Shown: piece after piece, positions 1 through 8,103 of the stretch | Layout of the letters: each line of letters opens with the position of its first letter | How positions within the stretch are numbered: position 1 is the stretch's first letter | From: Cyclobacteriaceae bacterium | GTDB taxonomy: Bacteria; Bacteroidota; Bacteroidia; Cytophagales; Cyclobacteriaceae | Length of the DNA stretch: 64,000 nt | Direction: 5' to 3' | Assembly (NCBI GenBank): GCA_027533395.1 | Contig: JAPZUF010000003.1 | Span: forward strand, 1-64,000 | Notes under the pieces: generated by a model | The model's database searches: none | What the model saw: only the letters and a program-made list of their open reading frames with translations | Told to the model about the DNA's origin: nothing | Program-made: the position numbers and the translations under genes

Positions 1-12
1 GTAAGACTTTGA

Positions 13-225
13 TCACAAAATTTCGCGAGTAAAATCAATGGTTTTTGCATTAAACTGACCACTTGCCATCTTAGTAATAAAGTATTTATACTGATATAAT
101 AAATTTAAACCTTCAAATAACTTTTCATGGTCATTGTTACGCGAAAAGTTATGGTCAAGTCTAGTGAAATCTCCATTCTGAGACATCAGTTGCACCAATG
201 CTTTAATCGGTCTTACATAGAGCAT
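13..225 (-). CDS. Hypothetical 70-aa ORF, doubtful
   Basis: A complete ATG-to-stop ORF of 70 codons on the same strand as the following accessory genes. The product has no signal peptide, membrane segment or recognisable motif, and I do not recognise the family. It could be the remnant of a longer gene or a chance ORF. Its only support is position and orientation at the edge of a minus-strand array of small genes. An alternative is that the whole first 428 bases are intergenic sequence around the inverted repeat at 291-422. Confidence 0.2.
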   Translation of the reverse strand: MLYVRPIKALVQLMSQNGDFTRLDHNFSRNNDHEKLFEGLNLLYQYKYFITKMASGQFNAKTIDFTREIL

Positions 226-290
226 ATACTAATGTACTGTGCGACCGTTAGCTTTGGAAATTAATTTCTCTCCGGAAATATGGGGAATTG

Positions 291-422
291 CCCACAACGT
301 TTGGCTATTTGCAGTGGCTGGCTTTTGAAAACGTATTTGTCCATCGTGACCAAACGTAATAACGAAGATAGAACTTTTTACCTACATGTCACCCAGCCAT
401 TGCAAATAGCTGCTGTTGTGGG
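291..422. repeat. 132-bp imperfect inverted repeat, attC-like
   Basis: The left arm (291-321) begins CCCACAAC and continues with GGCTATTTGCAGTGGCTGG. The right arm (393-422) is its imperfect reverse complement and ends GTTGTGGG. Each arm carries a block close to GCTATTTGCAA, which is also the core of the six elements A-F further along. Size, imperfect symmetry and AAC/GTT triplets near the outer ends resemble an integron attC site, but the full GTTRRRY core is not matched. It lies just downstream of the stop codon of the gene at 429-1283 and could also act as a terminator-like structure. Confidence 0.6.
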
Positions 423-428
423 AAGTAA

Positions 429-1283
429 TCAACTCCACTCCAATTCTGGGTTTGGTCGCTTTACTTTATATTGTCTTTCTCCTGGTTTGGAAATGATTAG
501 TCCAGTAACTTTTTCTTTCTCAAGTCTATTCTTCAATCTTTCAGAAATATAAGTCATCCAAGAAAATCTAATTTCAAATAAGTCAAGTGAGTGGTCAAAC
601 TTATCGTTGAAAATAATTTTCTCGGTTCGGTAGGCGTATATCTTGTTTTCCAAAATGCTTTTATACTCGTCTTCAAAACCATCTTTAGGTTTTCCACTGG
701 AGTCCGTAAGTTCATTTAGTCGTTTACTTATTCTGATCTGATTTTCAAAAATATCTCTGAGCTCCTTCTCTGTAGAGATGTTAAGTTCGAGTAATCTCTT
801 TCTTGACATTTCAACTTTTATTTTAGTCTTATTAAAGTCAATGCAATCAAGTTTGTCATTTGTAAAGAACTCGTCATAATATAGCGCAAAGTAATTTGAG
901 TTGACCTTGAATCTAAATTTTATCAGTTTAAACCAAAGTATCTTTATTAAATACTTTAGTTTGAAAACTTTCACAGGATAGTATCTATGATCGGGTAATT
1001 TATAGTCTTTTAATATCTCCTTGACTCTTTCAGAAATGCAATACTTTTCTACTGGTCCAAAAATGAAATCATTCAATTTGTTAAATTCTGGGTCGTCATA
1101 TATTTCCTGTTCCAAATACGGTACGAACGGTGGAATCCGCTTATTCTCAATTACATAATTCCTGTGATTTCTTTGTGACAGTTCATTGTCCCAATCATAG
1201 TTCTCAGGAAACTCAGCAGCACTCTCGTCTGAAATCTCCATAACGTAATAAGTAGTCCTATTTGTCATACGATTATTGTCCAT
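429..1283 (-). CDS. Hypothetical protein, possibly Imm43/DUF1629-like immunity protein
   Basis: A 284-aa soluble protein with no signal peptide or membrane helix. The N-terminus (TTYYVMEISDE, then a string of acidic and aromatic residues with W and Y) and the general build resemble DUF1629/Imm11- and Imm43-type immunity proteins, which begin with a YYxL/M strand. The central part (residues about 150-215) is charged and helical. The resemblance is from memory of family style, not an alignment. The ATG at 1283 lies 10 nt downstream of a perfect 24-bp palindrome and 51 nt after the -7 hexamer of element A, which probably drives it. No toxin partner is visible next to it. Function remains unassigned; the reading frame itself is convincing by length. 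Confidence 0.6.
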   Translation of the reverse strand: MDNNRMTNRTTYYVMEISDESAAEFPENYDWDNELSQRNHRNYVIENKRIPPFVPYLEQEIYDDPEFNKLNDFIFGPVEKYCISERVKEILKDYKLPDHRYYPVKVFKLKYLIKILWFKLIKFRFKVNSNYFALYYDEFFTNDKLDCIDFNKTKIKVEMSRKRLLELNISTEKELRDIFENQIRISKRLNELTDSSGKPKDGFEDEYKSILENKIYAYRTEKIIFNDKFDHSLDLFEIRFSWMTYISERLKNRLEKEKVTGLIISKPGERQYKVKRPNPELEWS

Positions 1284-1292
1284 AACATATTT

Positions 1293-1316
1293 ATATCAGC
1301 AACTAGTTGCTGATAT
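1293..1316. repeat. Perfect 24-bp palindrome upstream of the immunity-like gene
   Basis: Two 12-bp arms, ATATCAGCAACT and AGTTGCTGATAT, abut without a spacer. The site lies between the promoter-like element A and the ATG at 1283, so it would be in the 5' untranslated region or act as a dimeric repressor operator. No second copy was found in the window. Confidence 0.6.
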
Positions 1317-1324
1317 TTTCTTTA

Positions 1325-1380
1325 GGAGCCTTAATAAAAGTAGTAGGTCTCTCCCACTTTTGCAAGTAGCTGGGGGTTGG
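1325..1380 (-). promoter_or_regulatory. Dispersed promoter-like element, copy A
   Basis: First of six related elements. Read on the minus strand it runs from CCAACC through AGCTACTTGCAAAAGTGGGAG to GGCTCC. It contains TTG (1363-1365), a 20-nt spacer and TACTTTTA (1335-1342), a 7/8 match to the Bacteroidota -7 consensus TAnnTTTG. The predicted transcript reads into the gene at 429-1283. AAAAGT and ACTTTT form an inverted repeat across the spacer. Confidence 0.65.
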
Positions 1381-1394
1381 TTAGAATGAAAATA

Positions 1395-1410
1395 GTCGGT
1401 GAGTACCGAC
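1395..1410. other. Short perfect hairpin GTCGGT/ACCGAC in intergenic region
   Basis: A 6-bp perfect stem with a GAGT tetraloop, in the 261-bp gap between two minus-strand genes. It has no following T-run on either strand, so it is not an obvious intrinsic terminator. The rest of 1381-1544 is GC-richer than its surroundings and contains other weak pairings, but I cannot assign a known RNA family. Confidence 0.3.
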
Positions 1411-1544
1411 CGTAAGAAAATATTAACTCAAAGTCCCCTTCGGTTGACTCTGAGGAGGTTAAATTAGGAAGGTGCAGTTAGCCAATATTTGTTTATCTTA
1501 ACTAACTATACTTCCCTCTTACGGGGATTCGAGTGCAGAAAAAT

Positions 1545-1817
1545 CTAATCTAGTTTTCGTTCTTTTAAAAGATCTTCTAAGTCTTTATTTCTATTTGGAG
1601 CTTTTAAAATCTTGTAAATGAAAACTATAGGAATTAACATTGGAATAAGAAAACCGAATTGTTTATTGGGGATCAACATCCAAGAAACAAAGCCAAAAAT
1701 TAATATTCCAGCAAGAAAGCCGATAGATATGGCATAGAAGATTTTAGATTTAATCAATTTCTTTTTTTCAATTATTAACTCTTCATCACTTAATTTGCTT
1801 AGTTCTGATTTATCCAT
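1545..1817 (-). CDS. Small two-helix membrane protein, hypothetical
   Basis: A 90-aa protein. A charged N-terminal helix (KLSDEELIIEKKKLIKSK) is followed by two hydrophobic segments (residues about 28-48 and 55-70) and a charged tail ending LLKERKLD. This predicts a hairpin inner-membrane protein with both ends in the cytosol. Small proteins of this LSDEEL plus two-helix design are common in Bacteroidota, but I know of no assigned function. It probably belongs to the transcription unit starting at the gene at 2851-3453, although gaps of 110 and 158 nt also allow its own promoter. Confidence 0.6.
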   Translation of the reverse strand: MDKSELSKLSDEELIIEKKKLIKSKIFYAISIGFLAGILIFGFVSWMLIPNKQFGFLIPMLIPIVFIYKILKAPNRNKDLEDLLKERKLD

Positions 1818-1947
1818 GATATTCAGTTTTAAGATTTTATTTACTATGAATTAACAAATAAAATCATCACGTTTTACATTTGACATTTCTAAATGATGTG
1901 TGCCGTTTCTTCTATTAGAATTAAAGTTAAATAAATTTTGTTAACGA

Positions 1948-1966
1948 TAACACTTATGCTGTGTTA
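1948..1966. repeat. Small hairpin TAACAC/GTGTTA between accessory genes
   Basis: A 6-bp perfect inverted repeat with a 7-nt loop, 9 nt beyond the stop codon of the peptidase-like gene. It lacks a strong T-run. The outer TAAC/GTTA triplets are of the kind found in recombination sites of gene cassettes, but 19 bp is too short to call one. Confidence 0.3.
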
Positions 1967-1975
1967 GCTTTCAGA

Positions 1976-2740
1976 TTAATATTTAATTTCATTGTAAGTA
2001 ACTTTATAAATGGTTAAAAGCCAATCCGACTCTAATTCCTTTATTGTTTTACCTGTGTACTTTTTCAGATTTTTAGTTCTCCCCTTCCATATGTTAATGA
2101 CTGTCTCGCGACCATATGTTTTGTCGAGATACTTCGTAAAACTTCCTGCTAATGGATATGAAACTAGATGATCTAATTTTTTAAAGTCTTTTATCAACTT
2201 TTTTAATGAAACATATCTATTGTTATCAATAAGAAATTTTGTTAATTGATATAGATCATTACTATGCCATTTATTATCAGAATAAACAGCCATTCCTTCA
2301 TTGATCCAAATGTCGGGTACTCCCCATATGTTCATTGATATAACATGGAACATTTCATGATTTGAAAAAATACTATTTATTCTGCTCGATGCAATTCCTG
2401 TTATGGTATTTGATTGATAAAAAGCCGCACCGTTTGTCTCATTACCAACCAATAATTTCATTTGTTCTCGAGACTCTACAATGAAAAGAAAAATTACCTT
2501 ATCGTAATTGTTTATTCCAATAAAGGATTTAACAGAATCTAAATGATTATGCAATCTTTTTCTTACTAAACTAATTTTTTTATCTGTCCAACTGCCAGAC
2601 TGATAATGAAAAATTAATTCTTTGGATGTACTATCAGAAACCCAACTAAAGCTTTTATTTTCAAATAAATCCTGATAGCCAATTTGTGCACTCAAATCTT
2701 TTACAGGGATAAAAAAAAGAATTATTAGATATCTTCTCAT
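1976..2740 (-). CDS. Secreted gluzincin-like metallopeptidase (peptidase MA-like)
   Basis: A 254-aa protein read from the ATG at 2740. The longer frame starts at TTG and would place residues ahead of the signal peptide. Residues 1-18 form a signal peptide (MRRYLIILFFIPVKDLSAQ). HEMFH at residues 128-132 is an HExxH zinc motif, and WINEGMAVY supplies a third ligand candidate at Glu148, 15 residues after the motif. This spacing fits compact gluzincins of the peptidase MA type. The enzyme would act in the periplasm or outside the cell; the substrate is unknown. The motif pair supports a zinc peptidase fold, but activity is inferred. It lies 110 nt downstream of the gene at 2851-3453 on the same strand. 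Confidence 0.65.
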   Translation of the reverse strand: MRRYLIILFFIPVKDLSAQIGYQDLFENKSFSWVSDSTSKELIFHYQSGSWTDKKISLVRKRLHNHLDSVKSFIGINNYDKVIFLFIVESREQMKLLVGNETNGAAFYQSNTITGIASSRINSIFSNHEMFHVISMNIWGVPDIWINEGMAVYSDNKWHSNDLYQLTKFLIDNNRYVSLKKLIKDFKKLDHLVSYPLAGSFTKYLDKTYGRETVINIWKGRTKNLKKYTGKTIKELESDWLLTIYKVTYNEIKY

Positions 2741-2850
2741 TCCATTTTGCTTTGAAAATACCAATCAAGTATTTGTGTTTATTTAAATTTCGTTTATGCT
2801 TAGTTTAACTTTAAATTAAAATTTAGTAGTTGCTGTGCTATGACCTGTTT

Positions 2851-3453
2851 TTATTCAAACTTATTCTTATACGGATTATAAATTCTCTTTTTCATATTAT
2901 CCTTTTCATCATGAAAGCATATTTCAAATTTCTCTTCCTTTATAAATTTTAGATCACATCTCCACCAGATTGATGAAATACTCATAGGATAATTTTCAAT
3001 TGGGAATGGAGATATATCCTCCAATTTATAACTTTTAACTAAATCACCATTATTATCGTATTGAACCATTACATTTTCTCCATGTCCCATTGAATACCAA
3101 TTATCAAAAGTTAAAACATAAGAAGCAGTATTTGATACGAATACATTCACTGGTGCAATTTCATTGACCAATTCTTTTCTCCATATTACACTATCGCCTG
3201 TCAATGTCAATTTATACATAATTCCATGACATGGTATAATTGTAGTGTCTGTTTTTGTGAAGTACTTCTTATCTTCTGGTTTTGCATTTTTCCATTGGTT
3301 ATACTTTTCAGGAATTTTCTTTGGAACAATTCTCACAAAAAACTTATTGTTTTCACTGAAATAGTCTTTTGTTTTTGGAGGAGCCCAAGTATCAGCAGTA
3401 GTTGTAAAGGATAGGTTTAACACCAAATAAATCACTATGCAAACTACTCTCAT
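2851..3453 (-). CDS. Secreted hypothetical protein
   Basis: A 200-aa protein with a clear signal peptide (MRVVCIVIYLVLNLSFTTTADTWAPP). The mature part is rich in aromatic residues and beta-strand-like alternation, with phrases such as YVLTFDNWYSMGHGENVMVQYD that suggest a small beta-rich or partial propeller fold. I do not recognise a named family. The predicted start codon lies 81 nt after the -7 motif of element B, which probably drives it. The downstream peptidase-like gene may be co-transcribed. Confidence 0.6.
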   Translation of the reverse strand: MRVVCIVIYLVLNLSFTTTADTWAPPKTKDYFSENNKFFVRIVPKKIPEKYNQWKNAKPEDKKYFTKTDTTIIPCHGIMYKLTLTGDSVIWRKELVNEIAPVNVFVSNTASYVLTFDNWYSMGHGENVMVQYDNNGDLVKSYKLEDISPFPIENYPMSISSIWWRCDLKFIKEEKFEICFHDEKDNMKKRIYNPYKNKFE

Positions 3454-3524
3454 TAAATTTCTGTTTTTTTCGGATTAGACTAAAATATATCTATTTCTAC
3501 AACAAGGTACTGATGTCGCGTTTA

Positions 3525-3578
3525 GGAGCCTTTATAAAATTAGTAGGTCTCACCCATTTTTGCAAGTAGCTTTGGGTG
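3525..3578 (-). promoter_or_regulatory. Dispersed promoter-like element, copy B
   Basis: Minus-strand TTG (3563-3565), 20-nt spacer, TAATTTTA (3535-3542). It differs from copies A, E and F inside the -7 box (TAATTTTA instead of TACTTTTA). The opposite arm changes with it (AAAAAT instead of AAAAGT), so the inverted repeat AAAAT/ATTTT is kept. It points into the gene at 2851-3453. Confidence 0.6.
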
Positions 3579-3668
3579 AATAAAGTGAATATGGTTACTC
3601 CTATCTTTTACATTTAATGCCTTGAGTTGGCATCACAAGACAATGAAGTAAAGTAAGGAAGTTTTGGG

Positions 3669-4169
3669 TTAATTTTGCTTTACTTGAAACAATGCAATTC
3701 TGTTTCCTTCGGTATCTTCAAATTCTGCCACAAATCCAATTCCATTATCTGTCTTTGGGTATAAAATTTGTCCTCCATTTGCTGTGGAGCGTTCGAGTGT
3801 CTCGTCAATATTATCAGTCTTGAAATAAATCACCACACCTTCTTTTGTTGGTTTATAGATTTCTCCTTTTGCTAAAGCGCCTGAAATACCTGTACTCTGG
3901 TTTTCAAACGGAAACAAAGCCATTTCATTGTTGTCTATAATTTCTTTATTGAAATTTACCTCAAACACTGCTTGATAAAATTTTATTGCTCTGTCTATGT
4001 CAATTACTGGAATTTCAAAATAAACAACCGGGTTTGAATTTTTCGATATTATTTCTTTATCCGTTCTTTTTTGTTCCCTATCTACTTTTGATTTATCGGC
4101 ACAAGAGGTAATTAATTGGAAAGAAGTTCCAATGACTAAAGTAATCCATACATAAAAAGTTCTTCTCAT
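3669..4169 (-). CDS. VOC-superfamily (glyoxalase-like) lipoprotein
   Basis: A 166-aa protein. The N-terminal hydrophobic segment ends in a lipobox (LITSC, Cys at about residue 23), so the product is probably a lipoprotein. Residues about 45-165 match a vicinal-oxygen-chelate domain: VVYFEIPVIDIDRAIKFY at the start, GVVIYFKTDN in the middle and FEDTEGNRIALFQ at the end. The terminal motif is typical of glyoxalase/bleomycin-resistance-like proteins. Metal-binding residues are not clearly conserved, so it may bind a ligand rather than catalyse a reaction. It follows the gene at 4204-4788 by 34 nt and is probably in the same unit driven from element C. A membrane-anchored VOC protein is unusual because most are cytosolic. 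Confidence 0.7.
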   Translation of the reverse strand: MRRTFYVWITLVIGTSFQLITSCADKSKVDREQKRTDKEIISKNSNPVVYFEIPVIDIDRAIKFYQAVFEVNFNKEIIDNNEMALFPFENQSTGISGALAKGEIYKPTKEGVVIYFKTDNIDETLERSTANGGQILYPKTDNGIGFVAEFEDTEGNRIALFQVKQN

Positions 4170-4203
4170 TTAATCTTATTCTATCGTTTAATGTTTTAGC
4201 AGA

Positions 4204-4788
4204 TTAAAAATATTTGTTAGAACTAGAAGTTTGTGACACCGAAGGTGCTAGATTTATTTTTGGTTTATGGAATATCGTTTTCCAATAAACTTTTCTTTCA
4301 AATCTTCTAAGTTTCATTTTCATATTGAGCATGCTCACTTTGGCATTTCGTACTTGACCAGCATAATCAATATACCTTGATTTGGCAGTCAATCTATTTT
4401 CTTCTTCTAAAACTAAAACGGATGTTATGCAACCTGCACTATAATAAAGATTTACATTTTGTTGTAGTGTACTTTTATCAGTGAACAAGCCCACAACTAC
4501 TTCAACTTCAGGGTCTGTAATCCAAATATGCCGACAATCTAGTCCGCCATCTAGGAGTTGAATAGTAGAATCAATAACATTGCCTCTATATAGCTTTTTA
4601 ATTTTTAAAAAGGGTACTTCAAATCCAGCATCTGAATTCATTCGTACAATTGTTCCTCGAGCAACAACTTCAAACCGATTTATATTTGACAAAAAGCTGT
4701 TTCTTAATGCACGACTGCATGAACATGAAAACACTTCAGTTGATAAAAAGATAAAAATTGCAAATCCTATAAAAATTATCTTAGACAT
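4204..4788 (-). CDS. Secreted CSCS-type protein, TIMP/NTR-like
   Basis: A 194-aa protein with a signal peptide (MSKIIFIGFAIFIFLSTEVFS) directly followed by CSCS, so the mature protein would begin with Cys. An exposed N-terminal C-x-C followed by an OB-like strand region (VVARGTIVRM, FLKIKKLYRG) and two further Cys (DCRHIW, AGCITS) is the layout of bacterial tissue-inhibitor-of-metalloproteinase/netrin-like domains. The basic C-terminal third does not fit that domain. Function as a protease inhibitor is speculative. The start codon is 76 nt after the -7 motif of element C. Confidence 0.6.
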   Translation of the reverse strand: MSKIIFIGFAIFIFLSTEVFSCSCSRALRNSFLSNINRFEVVARGTIVRMNSDAGFEVPFLKIKKLYRGNVIDSTIQLLDGGLDCRHIWITDPEVEVVVGLFTDKSTLQQNVNLYYSAGCITSVLVLEEENRLTAKSRYIDYAGQVRNAKVSMLNMKMKLRRFERKVYWKTIFHKPKINLAPSVSQTSSSNKYF

Positions 4789-4854
4789 ATTTGAATCCGA
4801 CTGTCAATGCATTACAAACTATTACTATCAGCTGTCGTTTGCTTCTATTTTTCA

Positions 4855-4908
4855 GAGCCCATTTTAAAAATAGTATACCTTTCTCTCATTTGCAAATAAT
4901 AGTGGTTT
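4855..4908 (-). promoter_or_regulatory. Dispersed promoter-like element, copy C (degenerate)
   Basis: The most diverged copy, but it keeps the GGGCTC end, TTTGCAAA, the exact 20-nt spacer and TATTTTTA (-7 at 4865-4872, TTG at 4893-4895). It points into the gene at 4204-4788. Confidence 0.55.
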
Positions 4909-4988
4909 ATCAAAAAAAGATGTTTGGCTATAAACTACTTCCATAGATTTGATTTAGATGAAAGAGGACAAATTGGTGGGATAGCGTT

Positions 4989-5819
4989 TCAGATTTTATA
5001 AGGTTCCAGTTCACCCATTTCTCCATTTGCAAGTCTTTGTTGTGTTTTACGCATTTGCTCTTGGGTAGTCATAACAAATGGACCTCCATAGACAATCGGT
5101 TCGTTAAATGGAGCTGCAGTACAATACATGAATTCAAATCCAGTCTCGCCAGCGTTAACCTTTACCTCATTTCCACTATTATCAAAATTAATAAGTGTTT
5201 GTGATTTAACTTCATTTTCATCAATAGTACCCATTCCTTTTAAACCATAGACAAATGCCATCTCATTTGCATCAAAAACAATGGCATTGTTAGGGTTTAA
5301 GAATACGTGAAATAAATTAATATCTGTTACTAGTTGGTAGGTGGAGTGTTTGCCGCCATACTCGCCATGGATGATTCTAACTTTATTGTTATCGGTAATT
5401 ACTTCTTGTATTTCCTTTGAATTTACATGAATTGCTTTAGGTGTAACCCATCGGTTATTTTCTTTATGATTTATCCAAATCTGAAATCCGTGTGTGTCAA
5501 CTCCATGTTCTTTTGGAAATTCATCATGAAACATTCCGCTTCCAGCCTGTGTAACATGAAGACCACCAGGTTCAATGTAACTGAAATCTCCTAGGCTATC
5601 ACGATTGATGAAGCCTTGGGGACTGTCGGGAAGCATATATGTCATAACAGATACTCCTGCATGTGGGTGTGGGCCAAATACAGGTTTGTTCATACGAAAT
5701 TCAGTGAATACAAGCACGGGTTCGATTGGATAATTATATGCCATAATATCAACACCTCTTAAACCTGGAAATGCTTGCTTAAATTGAAGTTCAGTTCTTT
5801 TTGTAATTTTCTTTCTCAT
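4989..5819 (-). CDS. Pirin family protein
   Basis: A 276-aa bicupin. The N-terminal cupin contains GPHPHAGVSVMTYML and later QAGSGMFHDEF, which carry the conserved His-x-His, His and Glu that bind the single metal ion in pirins. The C-terminal cupin ends GGPFVMTTQEQ, also typical. Length is close to the family norm (about 230-300 aa). Some pirins act as quercetinases and others as redox-dependent regulators; the sequence does not tell which. No promoter-like element of the A-F family lies upstream, and the 477-bp gap before it suggests its own control region. Confidence 0.9.
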   Translation of the reverse strand: MRKKITKRTELQFKQAFPGLRGVDIMAYNYPIEPVLVFTEFRMNKPVFGPHPHAGVSVMTYMLPDSPQGFINRDSLGDFSYIEPGGLHVTQAGSGMFHDEFPKEHGVDTHGFQIWINHKENNRWVTPKAIHVNSKEIQEVITDNNKVRIIHGEYGGKHSTYQLVTDINLFHVFLNPNNAIVFDANEMAFVYGLKGMGTIDENEVKSQTLINFDNSGNEVKVNAGETGFEFMYCTAAPFNEPIVYGGPFVMTTQEQMRKTQQRLANGEMGELEPYKI

Positions 5820-6296
5820 CTTTTCAAATTTTGAGCTTTAAAACTATAAATATCCGTTATCATAAAATCATTGTGAATGATTGAATCAACAAGGTTAGCT
5901 TTAAGAAAGTTTCATTTTACCTTTTTATTCGGTAAAGGAAGCAACATAATAAGTCGTTCAATCCTATGCAGGAACTATCGGGCAATAAGATGTCAGCTAT
6001 TCTTATTTAAAAGATTATTTTTTGATAATAATTTTGTGTTGTAACAGCCTCCAACTATTACATGAGGCTAAGCATGTATTCTAACAGAGTAAAGCAAGAC
6101 CAAAAAGCAATTTTCCACTTACTCATCTTGTATTTATTCAAATTCTGTCAATTGTATAAAGATAAGTTGCCTGTAAGATGTATAAAACCCATTTGAAGTA
6201 TAAAAACATATGTATGCGCTGATTAATTCCATCGTTACTTACTCTTTATAGAAATTTTAATTTTGCATTCTCTTCAAAGTATCATTATTCTCTTTT
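5820..6296. other. 477-bp gap without a gene; contains a hairpin at 6046-6069
   Basis: No ORF longer than a few codons is supported on either strand. The only clear structure is AGCCTC (6046-6051) and GAGGCT (6064-6069) around a 12-nt loop. It is flanked by GTAAC on one side and GTTAGAAT on the opposite strand, a recombination-site-like arrangement seen also at 1948-1966. The pirin promoter should be at the left end, but no convincing -33/-7 pair was found. Confidence 0.4.
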
Positions 6297-6785
6297 TTAA
6301 TTTTTAGTGTTTGCCTTGAGGAAATTAAGAATTCCATATTCGTCTTTTGTGGTATTAATTAATTTACCTTCAAGTTCACTAACTAATTCATGTATGCTTT
6401 CAAGGTAGTAAAGAGAAATAGGTTCGTATGCATTGTTGAGATCTGAAAATATCAAATCGAATTGAAAACCGCCATATCTACCAAAATAGATATGAATATA
6501 AAATTCTTTGAATTGGTCAATTTGTAATCTGAATGATTTTCTTGTAATAAGATTTGTTGCTACAAAATTGCTTCCGCTAATTGATATGGTATGTATTCCT
6601 TGCAATAAAGTTAACGAAACTAAAAAGCTAATCAAGAAAAAAATTGATAACATATAAATAGCTAGTGTATTTAGTGCCAATAGATTAGTTACTAATTCTA
6701 TTAATAAAACTACTAGCATTAACAGTGTAGTGCATATCCATAATTTTATAAATGTTAGTTTATAGACATTTGGCTTAACAGTCAT
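6297..6785 (-). CDS. Hypothetical membrane protein with two N-terminal helices
   Basis: A 162-aa protein with two hydrophobic segments (residues about 12-35 and 40-60) and a soluble C-terminal part. The latter contains strands such as ISISGSNFVATNL and FYIHIYFGRYGGFQFDLIF. This layout, two helices followed by a small PH-like beta domain, resembles uncharacterised bacterial PH-domain-like membrane proteins. I do not recognise a specific family. The predicted start lies 77 nt downstream of the -7 motif of element D, which probably drives it alone. Confidence 0.6.
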   Translation of the reverse strand: MTVKPNVYKLTFIKLWICTTLLMLVVLLIELVTNLLALNTLAIYMLSIFFLISFLVSLTLLQGIHTISISGSNFVATNLITRKSFRLQIDQFKEFYIHIYFGRYGGFQFDLIFSDLNNAYEPISLYYLESIHELVSELEGKLINTTKDEYGILNFLKANTKN

Positions 6786-6852
6786 TACAATTCTTATTTA
6801 TAGTTGCTAGTAAAGCAGATAAGGCAGCGATTAGTACCTTGCGATTTCCTTA

Positions 6853-6908
6853 GGAGCCATGATAAATGTACGTCACCTCTCCCACTTTTGCAAGTGGTTA
6901 TGGGTTGG
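6853..6908 (-). promoter_or_regulatory. Dispersed promoter-like element, copy D
   Basis: Minus-strand TTG (6891-6893), 20-nt spacer, TACATTTA (6863-6870). This copy keeps the -33/-7 arrangement but has lost the ACTTTT arm that pairs with AAAAGT. That suggests the promoter motif, not the hairpin, is the constrained part. It points into the gene at 6297-6785. Confidence 0.6.
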
Positions 6909-6952
6909 TTGTAACAGAAGTGATTTACACGAACTTTGATAATTGGTTAGTC

Positions 6953-8029
6953 TTAGCTAGATATTTTTCGCATTATCATTTCAAGTGGCCCATTTTTAAA
7001 CTTCTTTGCCCATAGTTTACTCAAGTAATAACTAACTACAAAGTAGATAATTGAAAACAGTAAAATATAAATTGGCTTCGTTGGCTGGAGATCAGTAGTA
7101 TTATCAGTTAAGTTTTTGCCTTCCATCATTGAAAATAAAATCATCCCAATGGTAACGTGCGAGACGTAATGTGTTAAGGTCATTTGTCCAGTTAAAGCAA
7201 AACTCTTAGCAAGTTGACTCTCTCCTATTTTATTTCCTACATACATAAATGCTGAAATTAGCATAAGGCCAAATCCGAATGTGCTTAGAATAAAAGGCAA
7301 AAAAGGTGGTAGGTAATCAGCATACATAAATTCTCTCAGTTCTGCTGAAATTGACGCATGTTGAAAAAGTAACTGAAAGATGTTAACCATTGAGTATAGG
7401 AATAACCCAACAAGAAACATTTTTCGTTGTACTTTTATTTGAGTCCAGTCTAACCTTCCTAAAAACATCCCTAAAAAGAAATAGCTTATCCAAGGGAAAA
7501 TTGAATTCCAACCGTTATAGAATGTATTTCTTACGAATCCATTGATGGTGTACAAATCTTCGTACTGAAATTTTTCAATATTCCAACCAGTTTCATAGGG
7601 AATAATAAAAACTAATGAATGGAATATTAAAATTGAAAGGGCAGCGAGCCACAAGAAAATTCTTTTATTTTGAAAAATTAAAAATGCGGAAATAAACATA
7701 TAGCACCCATAAAAGTGTAAAATATCTGCAGGCCAAATGAAGTTGAGCAGAAGGCCAGCAATAAATAGAAATAAGGCTCGCTTAAGGATGGTGATCTTTA
7801 ACTTTATTTTTTCTTCAATCGAATACACACTTCTGCTTGTCATAAGTGCGACACCCATTCCTGCAAGGATTACAAAAACAGTACTGGAGTTGCCATTAAA
7901 AAGTGATAAGAAATTTCCAATAGTAGTTTGGTCTTTATAAGAACCAAATACCATATTGAAGTTTACGATAAACATTCCGAAAATGGCATACGTTCTCGCT
8001 AAATCAAATCCAATTATCCGTTGTTTCAT
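6953..8029 (-). CDS. DUF418/heparan-acetyltransferase-like membrane protein
   Basis: A 358-aa polytopic protein with about ten membrane segments. The N-terminus (IIGFDLARTYAIFGMFIVNF) is the R/D-containing first helix seen in heparan-alpha-glucosaminide acetyltransferase-like and DUF418 proteins. The C-terminus has the DUF418 signature: GQMTLTHYVSHV followed by KKFKNGPLEMIMRKI. Its function is unknown; relatives are thought to transfer acyl groups across the membrane or to transport. It lies 74 nt downstream of the Crp-type regulator gene and may be its target, which is an inference from order only. Confidence 0.8.
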   Translation of the reverse strand: MKQRIIGFDLARTYAIFGMFIVNFNMVFGSYKDQTTIGNFLSLFNGNSSTVFVILAGMGVALMTSRSVYSIEEKIKLKITILKRALFLFIAGLLLNFIWPADILHFYGCYMFISAFLIFQNKRIFLWLAALSILIFHSLVFIIPYETGWNIEKFQYEDLYTINGFVRNTFYNGWNSIFPWISYFFLGMFLGRLDWTQIKVQRKMFLVGLFLYSMVNIFQLLFQHASISAELREFMYADYLPPFLPFILSTFGFGLMLISAFMYVGNKIGESQLAKSFALTGQMTLTHYVSHVTIGMILFSMMEGKNLTDNTTDLQPTKPIYILLFSIIYFVVSYYLSKLWAKKFKNGPLEMIMRKISS

Positions 8030-8103
8030 TTTATGTCCCTTACATTTTAATTAACAAAGATTGCAGGGAAACAATAGTTAACATTTGATGTAAAGTCAAA
8101 TAG

